Shown here: positions 34,801-45,800 of the stretch, one piece after another
How positions within the stretch are numbered: position 1 is the stretch's first letter
Layout of the letters: each line of letters starts with the position of its first letter
Origin: Tribonema minus
Taxonomy: Eukaryota > Sar > Xanthophyceae > Tribonematales > Tribonemataceae
DNA: 64,000 nucleotides
Assembly (NCBI GenBank): GCA_017506865.1
Contig: JAFCMP010000516.1
Location: 434,001 to 498,000 of the forward strand
Direction of reading: 5' to 3'
The notes under the pieces: model-generated
What the model saw: the letters and a program-made list of their open reading frames with translations, nothing else
Database searches by the model: none
What the model was told of the DNA's origin: nothing
Position numbers and translations under genes: made by a program

Positions 34801-37800
34801 AATCTCTTGCAGTAGGCATCTGCGGCAAGAGCAGCTGTGTCAAAGCTTCAAACCATTTTTGCTAGTGCGTTTCACAAGAGCTGCATTGAAAGAACCTGGG
34901 ATCCACCATTCAGCAAACAACTCAATGAAAGAACCTGTGCTGAGCATGTGCTGGAAACCTTTGTGCCGCTCACTGACACCCACAACTCCCCTCACCTACT
35001 GTACTTTGATGTATCGACAGAGAGGGGCTGCACCCCTTGGAGACCTGATGCGGTTGCCAGACTGACAGGGACGATAAAAATTTGTGTACTGACGCACACC
35101 AAGCACGTTTATAAATACCTACATCTACATGTGTTGAAGTTTATCAATTGAAGTTGCCGCAGGCCGACGCACCTCAAGCGTGTTGTACACCTGGCACATC
35201 ATGCGTATCGCCAGCAGGTGCAGCTTGGCGCTGACGGCGGGGAAGGAGGGGTCCAGGTGTCTGCACACACGCATTTGAAGTACAGAAACAGACAACTTCA
35301 ACTTGAATCATAATCAACATGGTCATCAAATTTATAAACAGCAATGCCGTGAGAATGCTGCAGCATCTGTAGCCCTGCAAGAACACGCATGCGTGCAAGT
35401 GGTCCACCCCAGAACTGCGTGTGGCAGTAGCCTTCGGATGATAGTCTAAGGCTAAGGGGGGCAAGCATAGGGGAAGGAGGGGTCCAGGTGTCTGCACGCG
35501 CATGTTTAAGTACAGACATAGACATTGGTACCTCAATTTGAATGAAAACGAATCAAAACATCGTAGAGCTCAAGGTGACTCATATCATCGACAGAGTGTG
35601 TCATCATGAGAATGTAGCAGCGCCTGTAGCAGATTGAAGTACAAAAAAGACATTGGAACTTCAACTCGAATCATATCATCGAACAAGTGCGTCATCATCA
35701 GGATGCAGCAGCATCTGTAGCCCTGCAAGAACACGTGCACGCTCAAGTGGTCCACCCCAGAACTGTTCTTTGCGGTACATAGCCCCCCCACAATACCAAT
35801 ATTGTACAGTCACATGCAGGCTTGGCGCAGTGGTCTTCACAGGTACCGCCGACTACACACATACATGGCATGAGCATATATGATCAGCGCAGCTCACTCA
35901 CTCATAGTAGTACTTGACCAGCACGGGCTGGACGCTCTCGCCGGGATGGAATGCGCCGTTTTTGAATGTGATGATGGCTTCCTGGTTGTTGCAGGTGCCC
36001 TCCGGAAATATGAGCACCTGAAATTCAGACACAAAGCAGGAATGACGTGTTTTAGCGATGCTTTGTCAGTGAAACTATCTTTGAACGTGTCAGCAACGCC
36101 CTATTCGCTCTGATCGCGAGCGAGTCATGAGCTGGTCGAAGGCATGGCTACTTGCAAGACGCACGAAGTAAGCTTGTGAACGTTGAGGGCAAGGGTGAGG
36201 ACTGAGCTACATGGCAAACACCTATATACGTACAACGCAAGGGGTATAGGCTACAGGCACAGCCCCGCATACGTACATACATACCGCGTGTGGAGGCTGC
36301 ATCGCGAACACCCCTGTACATACGTACTACAAGGCTGTGGGCTACTACGCAAACATCCACTTGTGCACATACCTTAGCGCTCCAACGCGCAAGTACCTAT
36401 ATACGTACATACGCAAGGGTATAGGCTACAGGCAAAGCCCCGAGTACGTACATACCGAAGGGCGCCATCGCAAACACCTATAAACGTACATGCCCAAGGG
36501 CATTGGGCTCCATGGCAAACACATCCTATACCTACATACCTGAGGGTAAGGGCTGCATCTCGAACAACCCTGCACATTCATACTATAAGGCCGTGGGCTA
36601 CTTCGCAAACATTCACTTATGCACACACCTAAATGCAAACGCATGCTATACCTACATACCTGCGGGTAAGGGCTGCCGCGCTGGCTGCGCGCCTTGATGG
36701 CGGCGATGGTGTTCTTGCGGCTGTTTTCGTCCAGACGATCGACAAACAGAACCTGCAGCGCGCGCTGTATGCGCCCAATGATGGGCGTCTGCGGCGACGA
36801 CACGTCACGATAACAACGAATGCTCCCTTAAAAATTTTGTCTTCTAAGTCTGTTGCTGCACGTCAAGACATCAACAGACGCTCATCATTCATTAATGTCA
36901 GGCAATGTAGAAGTATTGTTGTTACTGCGCGTCGAGATAACAACAATCACTCATTAACATCAGGTAATCCAGACGCAAATACGTTGCCACAGGCAGAAAG
37001 GTTCAGGCGGTTCCGCTGGGTGGTCATACATGGTATTGCCCTGCTTGGATGCACTCTGCAAAGAGGACATGCTGGGTGAAGACGACAGAGGCAGACTGCC
37101 ATCCGCGCACTGCAGGGCATCGTGTATACGTACAGTAGATATCGTGTATACGCACAGTAGATACACCAGCTCAATCAACACACATGTGCTCACATTGTCA
37201 GGCGATGCAGCTGTTGCTATGGCAACCCCTTCTGCAAGCGTTGTATTTCAAACTCACATACTGGTGAACTTTACACTGCGCTATTTCCTGAATGTAGGCC
37301 GCGCCCCATCCTATCACCTATGCAATTACTCTACAAGCAATCGATACCCGGTGGGGGGGGCAGTGCGGCCGCGTAACCTAGCCCTAACCCTAACTCTCAC
37401 CGTGCTGTCTTCTGAGCGCTGCACCGGCGTGGCCTGACAGCACATGTGCGCGCACGCAAAGGCAGCGCACGAGAAATCCGTCAGATGCGGGCGCGCGTGG
37501 CGCGTTCACGGTAGGGTGTGGTGCAATTATACTATACATACCCCGATTAAAGCACACAGGCACCTCGTGAGCTGCTTGACCGACGCTGGACAGGCTGCGA
37601 CGCGAGACGCGCAGAGTGGCATGCTGAGCATTGTGAGGCACCGGAGCGCCGCGTCAGCACCAGGGGCGGCTGATGACGAATGCTGCAACAGGAGTGCGCA
37701 CAATGTGATGGAGAATGCTCCGCCGCAACTATGGCGCAATGGGTCGCTCGCTGCGCAAGACGCCCTTCGAGGTATGCAGGTATATGTGTTGTGAAGGTTG

Positions 37801-39012
37801 GGTTGCATTGCACTATCCCTGCCAATGGAATGGGTAAGGCACTAGATTGGATGTGCTAAAAGTTATGTACAGGAGGCAACTGGGTGATACAGTTGCAGTG
37901 ATCGCATGACATGAAATTGGTGCAATGATCACGTTATATACCTACGTTCTCACACATACATGCAATGCTCAGCGCTCTACAGTTGTGCATACACTGACGC
38001 CGCACGTGGAGCTGTGCGGTGCCGACCTTGAAAGCCCCTCCCCAACGGACACCACGAATGGATGACAGCGACGCAGCAAACATTGGACTGCAACTGACCT
38101 CAACCACCTCAGCATGCGCAGCGACGCCACATTAACGACTAGTTGACACATATCAGCGCACATATCATGAGGCCGTCTTTTATGGCAAACAAATCGGGCG
38201 ATCAAATCGGGGCCCAAACGCCCCTTTTAAATATACGCCAGCTTCGAAGCAAAGTGACCTGGACTTTTGCGTGAAAATGAGGCAAACAGAACGGCCCCGC
38301 AAATCGGGCACGGACTCTTCGACACGAACAGGCGCAGAACTGCTGAAGTTTGCATGGCGCAGGCTCAATGCGGCGACGCCCGATCCGTTTTGAATGGGAC
38401 TTTTGTGCCCCATAAAAGATGGCCTGAGCACAGAGTCAAGGATTACACATCGGTCCATGCCACGTCAACACTTCAAACTGTGACACTCACATGCGTGCAG
38501 AAGATGAGGAAGAGCGGCTCGAACGGGCTCACGTGGTTCGACACCAGTATCGGCGCGACGTGCTTCGGCAGCGGCCGCCCAATGACGTTCACCCAGAGGA
38601 ACCCAAAGAGCCACAGCTGGACCCTGAGGCACCAGTACACGGGGTACTTGAAGAGGCTGCGGATGCGCCCCATTGGCGCCCCCTCCTGATGCCCCGCCGT
38701 CACCAGCACGCTGAACACATACATACATACCACGTTGACCCCCGTCAGCGCCAGCCGCGGCACCCCCAGCAGGAGCCCCAGCACGACCATCTTGAGGTTC
38801 TCCGCGAGCGACATGGTGATGGTGTGGTTGACAAAGGGGTTCACGTCCTCGCGGCGGAAGTTGGGGATGTAGCTGTTGGCGCGGCGCACGCCGCCGCCGC
38901 CGCCGCCGGGGGGCAGAGCGCGCGCGGTGGCGCCGCCGCCATCGCTGTCCATAGGGTGCACGCCGCCGCCGCGCGGCAGCAGCGGCGTTCGGCTCGCTTT
39001 CCTCTGGTGCAT
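28803..39012 (-). CDS. Lysophospholipid acyltransferase with four EF-hands (LPCAT1/2 or LPEAT type)
   Basis: Twelve exons on the minus strand: 39012-38491, 37071-37030, 36788-36660, 36017-35902, 35260-35173, 34577-34500, 33525-33308, 32820-32517, 31835-31746, 30803-30669, 30112-30021 and 29025-28803, all in phase, 678 residues. The family re-acylates lysophospholipids at the ER or lipid droplets, with calcium-responsive EF-hands. Seen: a hydrophobic segment after NPFVNH; acyltransferase block I NHVSPFE (Glu where HX4D is usual); GRIQRALQVLFVDRLDENSR; PEGTC with FKNGAFHPG; VQPVLVKYYYE; and FLDVYTPSAEE. EF loops: DTNGDGRLSYEE (canonical, split by an intron), DVDGYGSLDFRQ, DAEDKGQFTLAE and DVRGTGVVTRDE. 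The tail is Gln-rich. The 42-base exon 2 is the least certain. The start at 39012 is the ATG nearest the conserved region. Confidence 0.9.
29145..29182 (-). repeat. Acceptor-side copy of LPCAT exon 12
   Basis: GCTGATCCA preceded by TCATGTCGTC repeats the start of the last exon (real copy 28998-29020) in the upstream intron; the minus-strand copy still reads WISDDM. Confidence 0.75.
29755..29965 (-). repeat. Two donor-side copies of LPCAT exon 11
   Basis: The exon 11 end (real 30021-30080; ACGACAGGAACTCGTCGCGC) recurs at about 29905-29962 and again at 29785-29832 in the downstream intron. The nearer copy keeps the whole end of the exon; the farther one has lost part. Confidence 0.85.
31000..31100 (-). 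repeat. Acceptor-side copy of LPCAT exon 10
   Basis: About 90 bases covering exon 10 codons (RRDAFKFALAVLDAEDKG), the AG and the adjoining telomere-like GGGTTAGGGTTA tract are duplicated from 30748-30835 to 31007-31095. Confidence 0.9.
31400..31645 (-). repeat. Two donor-side copies of LPCAT exon 9
   Basis: CCTTGCCCATGCCATTGAGG and neighbouring sequence of the exon 9 end (real 31745-31785) recur at about 31595-31632 and 31401-31440, each preceded by the same AGGAGCACTGCTGCAG-type intron sequence. Confidence 0.88.
33625..33900 (-). repeat. Three acceptor-side copies of LPCAT exon 7
   Basis: The exon 7 start (real 33485-33540) recurs near 33625-33685, 33755-33802 and 33838-33900, each with a CAGGGACCCC-like exon stretch, CGGGACATGAGCTGACGGCG or a close variant, and a G-rich acceptor flank. 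Confidence 0.88.
35355..35770 (-). repeat. Tandem intron duplication with acceptor-side copy of LPCAT exon 5
   Basis: GGAAGGAGGGGTCCAGGTGT of exon 5 (real 35240-35260) recurs at about 35473-35492. A further segment, GCATCTGTAGCCCTGCAAGA with its flank, occurs at both 35364 and 35711. Confidence 0.85.
36200..36659 (-). repeat. Donor-side repeats after LPCAT exon 3
   Basis: The exon 3 donor segment CTACATACCTGCGGGTAAGG (real 36652-36671) recurs with one change at about 36532-36551. The rest of the intron is built from decayed units with CGTACATAC, GGCTACAGGCA(A/C)AG and GCAAACA(C/T)C in tandem. Confidence 0.8.
38168..38427. mobile_element. Candidate MITE (254 bp) in LPCAT intron 1
   Basis: Terminal inverted repeats GGCCGTCTTTTATGG (38171-38185) and its near-perfect reverse complement (38410-38424, 14 of 15 match) are flanked by a direct TGA at 38168-38170 and 38425-38427. 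There is no coding capacity. Three-base target duplications suggest PIF/Harbinger-like or CACTA-like mobilisation, but the family is not determined. Confidence 0.55.
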
Positions 39013-39637
39013 GACGCGGCGTGCAAGCGCAGGAGGTTGGTTGCTGAGCTGTGAGCACCTGCGGTGCACATGTGTTCGCAGGCCAGGACGATGAATCTGT
39101 CGTGGTCTGTATGCCGTTGCGGGCATGCACGCTGGTGCAGACCTGCAATAAAATTTTGTCCCTGAAAGCAGTTCAAGCTTGAGGCCGCGTAATCCCAGCA
39201 TCACGCGCAAAGCAGCGCAACGCCAGGCAGCATAGGTGCCAAGTGAAGTTGGCTGCTGCCGACCCCTAGGAGACAACCAAGCGCTATCGTGCAATCATGG
39301 CCATATGCGGTTGCCGTTATTGTTGCCAGGCACACTGAAGCTCTGGCATGCCGAGGTCATTGGCTCACCTCAGCGGCAACACGCGTTAGGGTGCTTTCTG
39401 TCGTGATAGATCCCCGAAGCGCAGCTCCGACTCCGATCTCCCGCTACAAGTGTTCCCGGCAGCCAGTGACAGCTGCACCGCGCTATGTACAGCACTGTAG
39501 CACCTCCCACCAGCAATGTTCGGCGATGCACACCCTTAGCTTCCTGTGTGTGTTCGGGCTTGCTTTTTGGATTTCTTGGATCATGCAGATTTTGAAGTTG
39601 ACTGAAGTTCGAAGGTGAGGGCCTGACGGTGACAACG
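39013..39637. promoter_or_regulatory. Promoter region between the LPCAT and MRPL46 genes
   Basis: 625 bases between divergent ATGs. It holds TTGAAGTTGACTGAAGTTC at 39591, immediately before the MRPL46 start, and GTGAAGTTGG at 39244. No TATA box is evident. Confidence 0.4.
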
Positions 39638-41536
39638 ATGGCGTGCACCACCATGTGGAGGGCGGCAATGGCCTGCTCGTCTGCTGCACTTCCCGTCGCC
39701 AGAAGAGCCTTGCCCTCAGCAGGATGGCCTGCCTGTGCAGCCTTACAGAAGCACCAGCAGCACCATCAGGCTCGGCACGCATCCACGGACTCAGACGCTG
39801 GCACTCCAATGCGCAAGCCCGTGGGCCTATCCAAGGCTGAAGATATTAGTACTCTAGAGGAATGGAACGAAAAAAAGGCAGAGATGAAGGCTTACAGGAC
39901 GGAGAGGCGAAACATGTCTGTCAAGAAGAAACAGGGACGGCCAAAGCGGCCTCGCATAAGGCTGACCAACAGGGAAACGTGGTTAGGTGGACGGTCTTTC
40001 GAGATGAAGAAGGCAGAGGAAGCACGGGAGGCGAGCGGGCTGGACTGGGAGTACCATGCAGCGGTTTTGCTTGAGCGATTGCCTGTCGTAGTGCCGGAGC
40101 CAGAAGACTGGGAGGTACGCTGTCACGTACTGCTACCAACTGTGTTCACCTCATTTTGTGGCACTCGTTGCATACGGAAAAGTCGCACATCTTGAGCCTC
40201 GCCCCCTGCACGGCCACGGCAGTAGGCCGGTCAAGATATCACATCTAGTCCACACTCACCCGACGTACCCAGCTGTGTGTCTCTAGAGCCTGGTGCATCC
40301 ATTGCGCCTTTAGCTTGACAGCAGTGGCTTTCAAAGCGCTGTAATGAGTAGCTTATACCTTGGAATCTGTCACTGATAAAATTTGCAATCTGGGTGCATG
40401 GCCAGCATTGACGAACACTACCACTTTCACCAGGGGGCCGGCCACCATATTGATCTGGGCAGGATCGTGTACCTCCCGCAACCTACTCAGGTCACAGAAA
40501 ACTGTGTCAATCAATCCTGTGATCGCCTGTGCGGCACCAGCGTTGGGCGTAACTTCAAGTGCACCACTCCTGCGAACTCGCACTCAGGTCACGAGGCAGC
40601 TGACGCCAGTCACAGCCGTGCTGTCACCAGACACGAATGAAACGGTCTGATGCTGCCCCCCGCGCCACCACTTCAGCGTGCACCGACGCCCGGTGTCAAA
40701 AGCCCGTACACCATCATGCCTGCAAGTGCTGCACCTCACTTATGCGGCAAGACAATCTCATCCATCACTGCGCACAACCTGCCAAACGACGCATCCAGTG
40801 CGCACATGACCCCTTGATGCCCCCATCACCGTGCACAGCCTGTCAACTCAGGTCATCAGAGTACCTACTCGTACACGTAACATGCACACAACCCCCCCGG
40901 TCCCCCCCTTCCCCCCTCAAACCCCAGGTCGCGTGGATGGACTTCATGAGCGAGTTCCGCTGGAACTGCGGCCGCCAGTACCCCGCGGAGCTCGACATCT
41001 GGCGCGAAGACCGCGACGCCCCCGCCCCCTCCTTCCGCGAGCAGCACGAGGCCTGCCCGATACCGCTGGCGCCGCGCGTAACAGAGGCCGACGCCAGCGG
41101 CGACCGCACGACGCTCCACCGCGCCCTCGACCGCCGCATCTTCCTCCTGGAGCGCGCCTCCGACGCGGAGCCGTGGCGCTTCGTAACCGCCGCCGTGCAG
41201 CGCGGCGGCAGCGGCGGCGGCGACGGCGGCGGCGGCGAGACGCTGCGCGCGGCCGCGGAGCGCGCGCTCGCCGCGGCGCTGCGCCCCGATGTCCCGGGGT
41301 TCAAGTACTGGCACGTGGGGAACGGTCCTGCGGGGGTGGACTGGCGCATTTTTGGGGAGGAGGAGAGGGCGGCGCGGGGGGCGTTCGGGGAGAAGGTGTT
41401 TCTCATGCGCGCGCAGATTGTGGTGGGGGAGCCGGCGTTTGCGCGGCGCGGCGTGCAGCGCGTGTGGGTCGCCAAGGAGGAGCTCGCGGAGTACTTTGGC
41501 GCGGAGCGCGGGCAGTACTACGTGAAGTTGCTGTAA
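39638..41536 (+). CDS. MRPL46: Mitochondrial large-subunit ribosomal protein L46 (NUDIX-like)
   Basis: Two exons, 39638-40114 and 40928-41536, join in phase 0 to 361 residues ending TAA. It is a structural protein of the mitochondrial large ribosomal subunit, related to NUDIX hydrolases but without a catalytic NUDIX box. Seen: a basic, Ala-rich presequence (MACTTMWRAAMACSSAALPVARR); EYHAAVLLERLPVVVPEPEDWE at the end of exon 1, the typical start of the family core; RRIFLLERASDAEPWRF; GETLRAAAERALAAAL; KYWHVGNGPAGVDW; KVFLMRAQIVVGEP; and QRVWVAKEELAEYF. The ATG at 39638 is chosen because the open frame begins three codons earlier with GTG. A Gly-rich run (SGGGDGGGG) interrupts the core. The G-rich codons of exon 2 produce long shadow frames on both strands. 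Confidence 0.9.
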
Positions 41537-42863
41537 CAGGCGCTGTAACGGGCGCTGTGACAGCTGTCGGCGGGGGAGGGGGGGAGGGAGGGGGGGGGTC
41601 GGCTGCACTGAATGCAGTGCTTCACAGGCATGGTTCTTGTCGCGGGTTTCTCGGTTGTCTGCGCGCGTGTGCGTGCGTTGATGCTTGCGCCTGTGAGATG
41701 CGCGTCACTGCGCCGGTTCACGCTGTGCATACACGATGTGGCCCATCGTGAGTAGCAGTGACGGTGTGGACTTGTTCATGATATGCGCATGATACTTACC
41801 TGCTGCAGATCACCGCGCGTGATCGCTCGTGGGGGCTACCGCCAGCTGCTGTGCAGGCTGCATCAGCGCATTGATGTCACTGGCTATGCGTCCCGGAGGT
41901 CACGATTCGTGTCAGTGGTTACGCAAGTGGCATATTCATGTGCATGCGCTGGTTTATCTGCCGGTCCAAATTTGGTGCGTACGTGCAGCTACGCAGGTTG
42001 TTCAATGTGGTTTCAGCGCTGCAATGACATCGTGCTGCGCCGCTGTGCTCTGTATGGTGTGCTGCATCTGTAGCGTCATCGGATTACACACTATCAAGAA
42101 TGTGTCCATGTGCTAAGACCACCAGCGTTATTGTTCAGCGTGACAATGAGCCGCCATGCATGAATACAAGATCATCACGACAGTGATGCCTGTCTCAGAA
42201 GCGACAACATGAATGCCTGCGCAGCAAGAAGCATACTTCGAGAAGGAGTACATAATGTATTGTAATGCCATGCCAGTGGTATGTACACATGTGGAGCTGC
42301 AACTGCACTTACGGCAGCGACCTAGCTTTCGTATCAGCTGAATGCGGCGTCAAATGCAGCGTGCTGTCGTGCAGCACACAGCCATCAAATGCGCTGTGCT
42401 GCTGCCACTGATCATCTACACTACTGCCAACAACAACATGTCTGAGCCACCAATGCGCGGGCCGCGGCGACCCTACCTGTGCTCTTGCTCCTCGCATTGG
42501 CCGTTGTGACGACGCGTCAGCAACGCTCGGTACAGCTGCGTCTCGCAGCACCGCCGCCGCAATGTCAGCAACGCTCACACCTGCACGTTCTCCGCGCCGA
42601 CGATACTTCAGGCACTTTAAGTGCTGAGCGCTGTTGCAGAATGCAGCAGCCCTTAACGCAACGCCACAGGTTCTTCAAGAACTGCTCCGCGCCCGTGACG
42701 CCCCTCACGTCCTTACTTCAACTCCCCGAGCGCTGCTGCAACCTGCAGCAGCGCTCAGCTCGATGCGCTACAGGTTCTTGAAGGACTGGTCCGGCCCGAT
42801 GACGCTCATGTCCTTGCAGCAAGTTGAGCGCTGCTGCAAACTCCGACGGCAGCGCTCAGCGTG
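41537..42863. other. Convergent intergenic region with copies of the EGF-gene 3' end
   Basis: Contains the MRPL46 3' UTR with a G-run near 41570-41600, and two copies of the end of the EGF-like gene's last exon at about 42765-42815 and 42660-42712. A possible minus-strand exon between AG and GT sites lies at 42478-42580, but it has no family motif. If the EGF-like gene continues past 42868, its further exons would be here. Confidence 0.5.
42660..42820 (-). repeat. Two copies of the end of the EGF-like gene's last exon
   Basis: The segment TACAGGTCCTTGAAGGACTG (real 42865-42884, continuing to GACGCTCATGTCCTTG) recurs at about 42770-42815 and, more decayed, at 42665-42712. Each copy is preceded by a GAGCGCTG(C/T)TGCA-rich spacer. 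Confidence 0.85.
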
Positions 42864-45800
42864 CTACAGGTCCTTGAAGGACTGGTCCGGACCTATGACG
42901 CTCATGTCCTTGTAGTGCTGCACGCCGTTGTGCCGCGCGTAGTCCAGCGCGTGCAGCATGCCCCCTATCTCGCTCTCCGCGAGCACCCCGCTCCCCCCCC
43001 TCACCCCCCCGTGCAGCGCCGACTCCGGGACGCGGTAGCCGCAGTCCCCCCTGTCCCCCACCCCCTGCCGCCCGTCGCTCGAGAACCACCCCGGGAAGCA
43101 CGCGCACACCCCCTTATGGCGGTCGCACAGGCCGCGCCCCGAGCACTCAATCTCCTCCTGCGTGCCGCGCACCGACACTGGCGCTGGCGCCGCAGCGAAC
43201 GACGCGCCGTCCGTCTTGAACGTCACGACGCCGCTATTCGGGGCGCCGTCGGTCCCCTGCAGCGCGCTCGTGTCAGCGCTCAGCGCCGGCACGTCGCCGT
43301 GCGCCGTGAGGAACGTCACCAAAACCGTGTTGGCGGCGGCGCTCGCGGCGCACAGCGGCGCCGCCGCGCCCGCGCTATACGTCACGGCGACGTCGCCGAG
43401 AATCGTCGGCAGCGCCTCTAGCGCAGCCTCGAGAGCCGCAGCGTTCGCGTCGAAGCGAATGGTCGCGGTCGTCGCGGAGCGGAAGGTCAGGCGCAGCGCG
43501 CCGCCCGCCGCCGCGCAGCGCAGCAGCTGCACCTCGGGCGCCTGCGCGTAGCTCATGGCGTCGTCGCCGCGCGGGCAGCGCCGCAGCGCGCAGTCGTGCC
43601 CCGCGTAGCCATCGTCGCACGCGCAGCCGAAGACGCTGCGCGCGTCCCACGTGCGCGCGTCGTTGGCGGAAGCGCCGTACGAAATGGCGGTCGCGACGCC
43701 GTCAGCTGTTGCATCCAGCGCCAGCTGAGCCATGCTGAGGCACTGGCCGTGGCCGGAGCACTGCTGCCCTTGCTTGTCGGCGGGGCACACCTGGGGGAGG
43801 TAGCGGGGGGAAGGGGGAGGGGGGTGGTTGGCGGTTGTCGTGGTGTGGATTGGCGGGAGGTTGGTGCCGGCACAGCCACCGGGAATGCGCCGTTGCCTCC
43901 TCTGAATTCCGTGAATTGGTCGTGTACTCACCATTCACCCGCATACACACACCCTGTGAACATCGTGAGCAGGCCATGTACTCATCATGTACTCACAGGC
44001 GGCCCGCGTGTACAGGTCGTGTACCCACTATGTACTCCGCAGGCGCCCCCCGTAAACAGATCATGTACTCAGGCTAGTGTGCAGATGATGTACTCACCAT
44101 GTACTCTTGTGTACAGGCCATGTACTCACCATGTACTCGCAGGCGCCCCCCGTGAACAGGTCCCCGCACCGACACAGCCCCCTCTCCCGATCGCATATCC
44201 CCGCATCCGAGCACTCCGCCCACGTATCGTGCGCCACGTCATCCGCCGTGGGGTACGCAAACCACGACCACCCGTACGCGCACGCGCGCTGCGAGCAGTC
44301 CCCCGCGGTCCACCCCTCCTGGCAGTTACACGAGAACGTAACCGCATCGCACGCGCCGTGCCCGCTGCACGCGATTTCGCCGGGGCAGCCGCCGATGGCG
44401 GTTACGGCGTGGCCGCAGTCGGCGCGCAGGCCCGGGCCGCCGTAGCCGTCGCTGCCCGCGAAGATGTCGTCGTTGGTGTCGAAGCACGAGCACACGCCTG
44501 CGACGCAGTGCATGCGCTCACGCAGTCAGGTCATCTGATCATACATCCTTTGAGTCATGCAGGAGCACACAACTGCTTCGCGCTGCGTGAATTCAGCTGT
44601 CGCTGCCTGCAAAGACGTCGTCGTTGGTCTCGAAGCACGAGCAGACGCCTGCTTTGCGGTGCAATAGGGGGGGGGGTGCGTGGGGGAGCGGCGGTGTTTC
44701 CATAGGGCTGCTCTTCAGGCGTCATGATTGAAGTTCAAAACTGATGTTCAAATATTTTACTGGTCATAAGAAGTCACATAGATTGAAGGCATGCTCAGTG
44801 CGGCATTCCGCAGAAGCAGAAGTGGTTCATGTAAGTGTGTGGATGGCGCGCGCTGATCGCATCCACAAGCATGCGCCTGCGGTGCCCACTGATATCACTG
44901 ATCCCAAATGGAGCGTCACGACAAGAACTGGTGTTTCGCAACCTGCATACGAGCTGTAACGCATGCATGTCAAGCAGTGTGAACGGCGTTCCTAAACGCC
45001 TGTCTGCCTCGGAAACCTCTATGTGTCTCTGCAGAGCATCTAAACTTTCAGAAGGCGTCGCACTACAACAACTTCAACGGGAGCGTCCCTCCACCAGCAA
45101 CTTCAACCATGCCACGCACCTGACTCCCTGTCGCACAGGCCGCGGTTGCTGCACTCCGCGCCCTCCTTGGTGCCCTTGATGCTGTAGAAGGGGCCATTGC
45201 CATAGAAGTCAACGATGGAGCTGCCATCCGCTATGACAGTTACAGCGGGGTCCGTCACGCTGCCCCCTAGGGGAGGCGTCAGTGCCGTGCTGATCCCCCA
45301 CATGGGCCGCAGCGCTCCGAAGTTCTGCGTGAACTCCACCGCAATGACCTGTGCATCGTGCGATCAATGAGCATCATCATCATTCTCTTGGTAGTAATCA
45401 GCGTGCGAGCATTCAATAGTACATAGCGTGTGCTTGCTTCAGGGTCAAACACTTAAGGCTGAAGTACTGTAGACCTCAAGTGTTGGTGGAAGTGGCCGCT
45501 CCCCTTTGCGGGGGGTGACAGAGTGTCATTTCTATACAACGCTACGCCGACGCACTGATTGAGGCTCACCGCAACCTTAAGTATCAATGGCGTGAGTGTG
45601 TGTGTTTGTAAGGCAGCGGGTGAGCAGCGAGTGGTAGAGGAATGTACAGTTCACCTTAGAAAGCAGAACCTCAATTTGTCGTGGTGCTGAGCCAGCGCAC
45701 CTGCACGGAACATTGATGGTGCACAGCTGCGCAACATCGGCGGCAGCGCTTTCGATCAGCAGTGTGACACCTTCTGCCATCAGCAGTGTCGCCAATATAC

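Noticed and set aside
37527..37825. Minus-strand frames in LPCAT intron 1 as the missing second exon
   Set aside because: No acyltransferase motif; the 42-base exon at 37030-37071 fits phase and position better.
40865..41608. Minus-strand 247-codon frame
   Set aside because: Antisense shadow of MRPL46 exon 2.
40831..41751. Plus-strand 306-codon Arg/Gly-rich frame
   Set aside because: Out-of-frame reading of MRPL46 exon 2, whose frame has clear family motifs.
42309..42578. Possible further minus-strand exon of the EGF-like gene
   Set aside because: Has AG and GT borders but no Cys pattern or similarity to the rest of the protein; kept only as a note in the intergenic entry.
43596..44705. 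Plus-strand 369-codon frame
   Set aside because: Antisense to two EGF-like exons and the intron between them; its middle is built from the donor-copy repeats.
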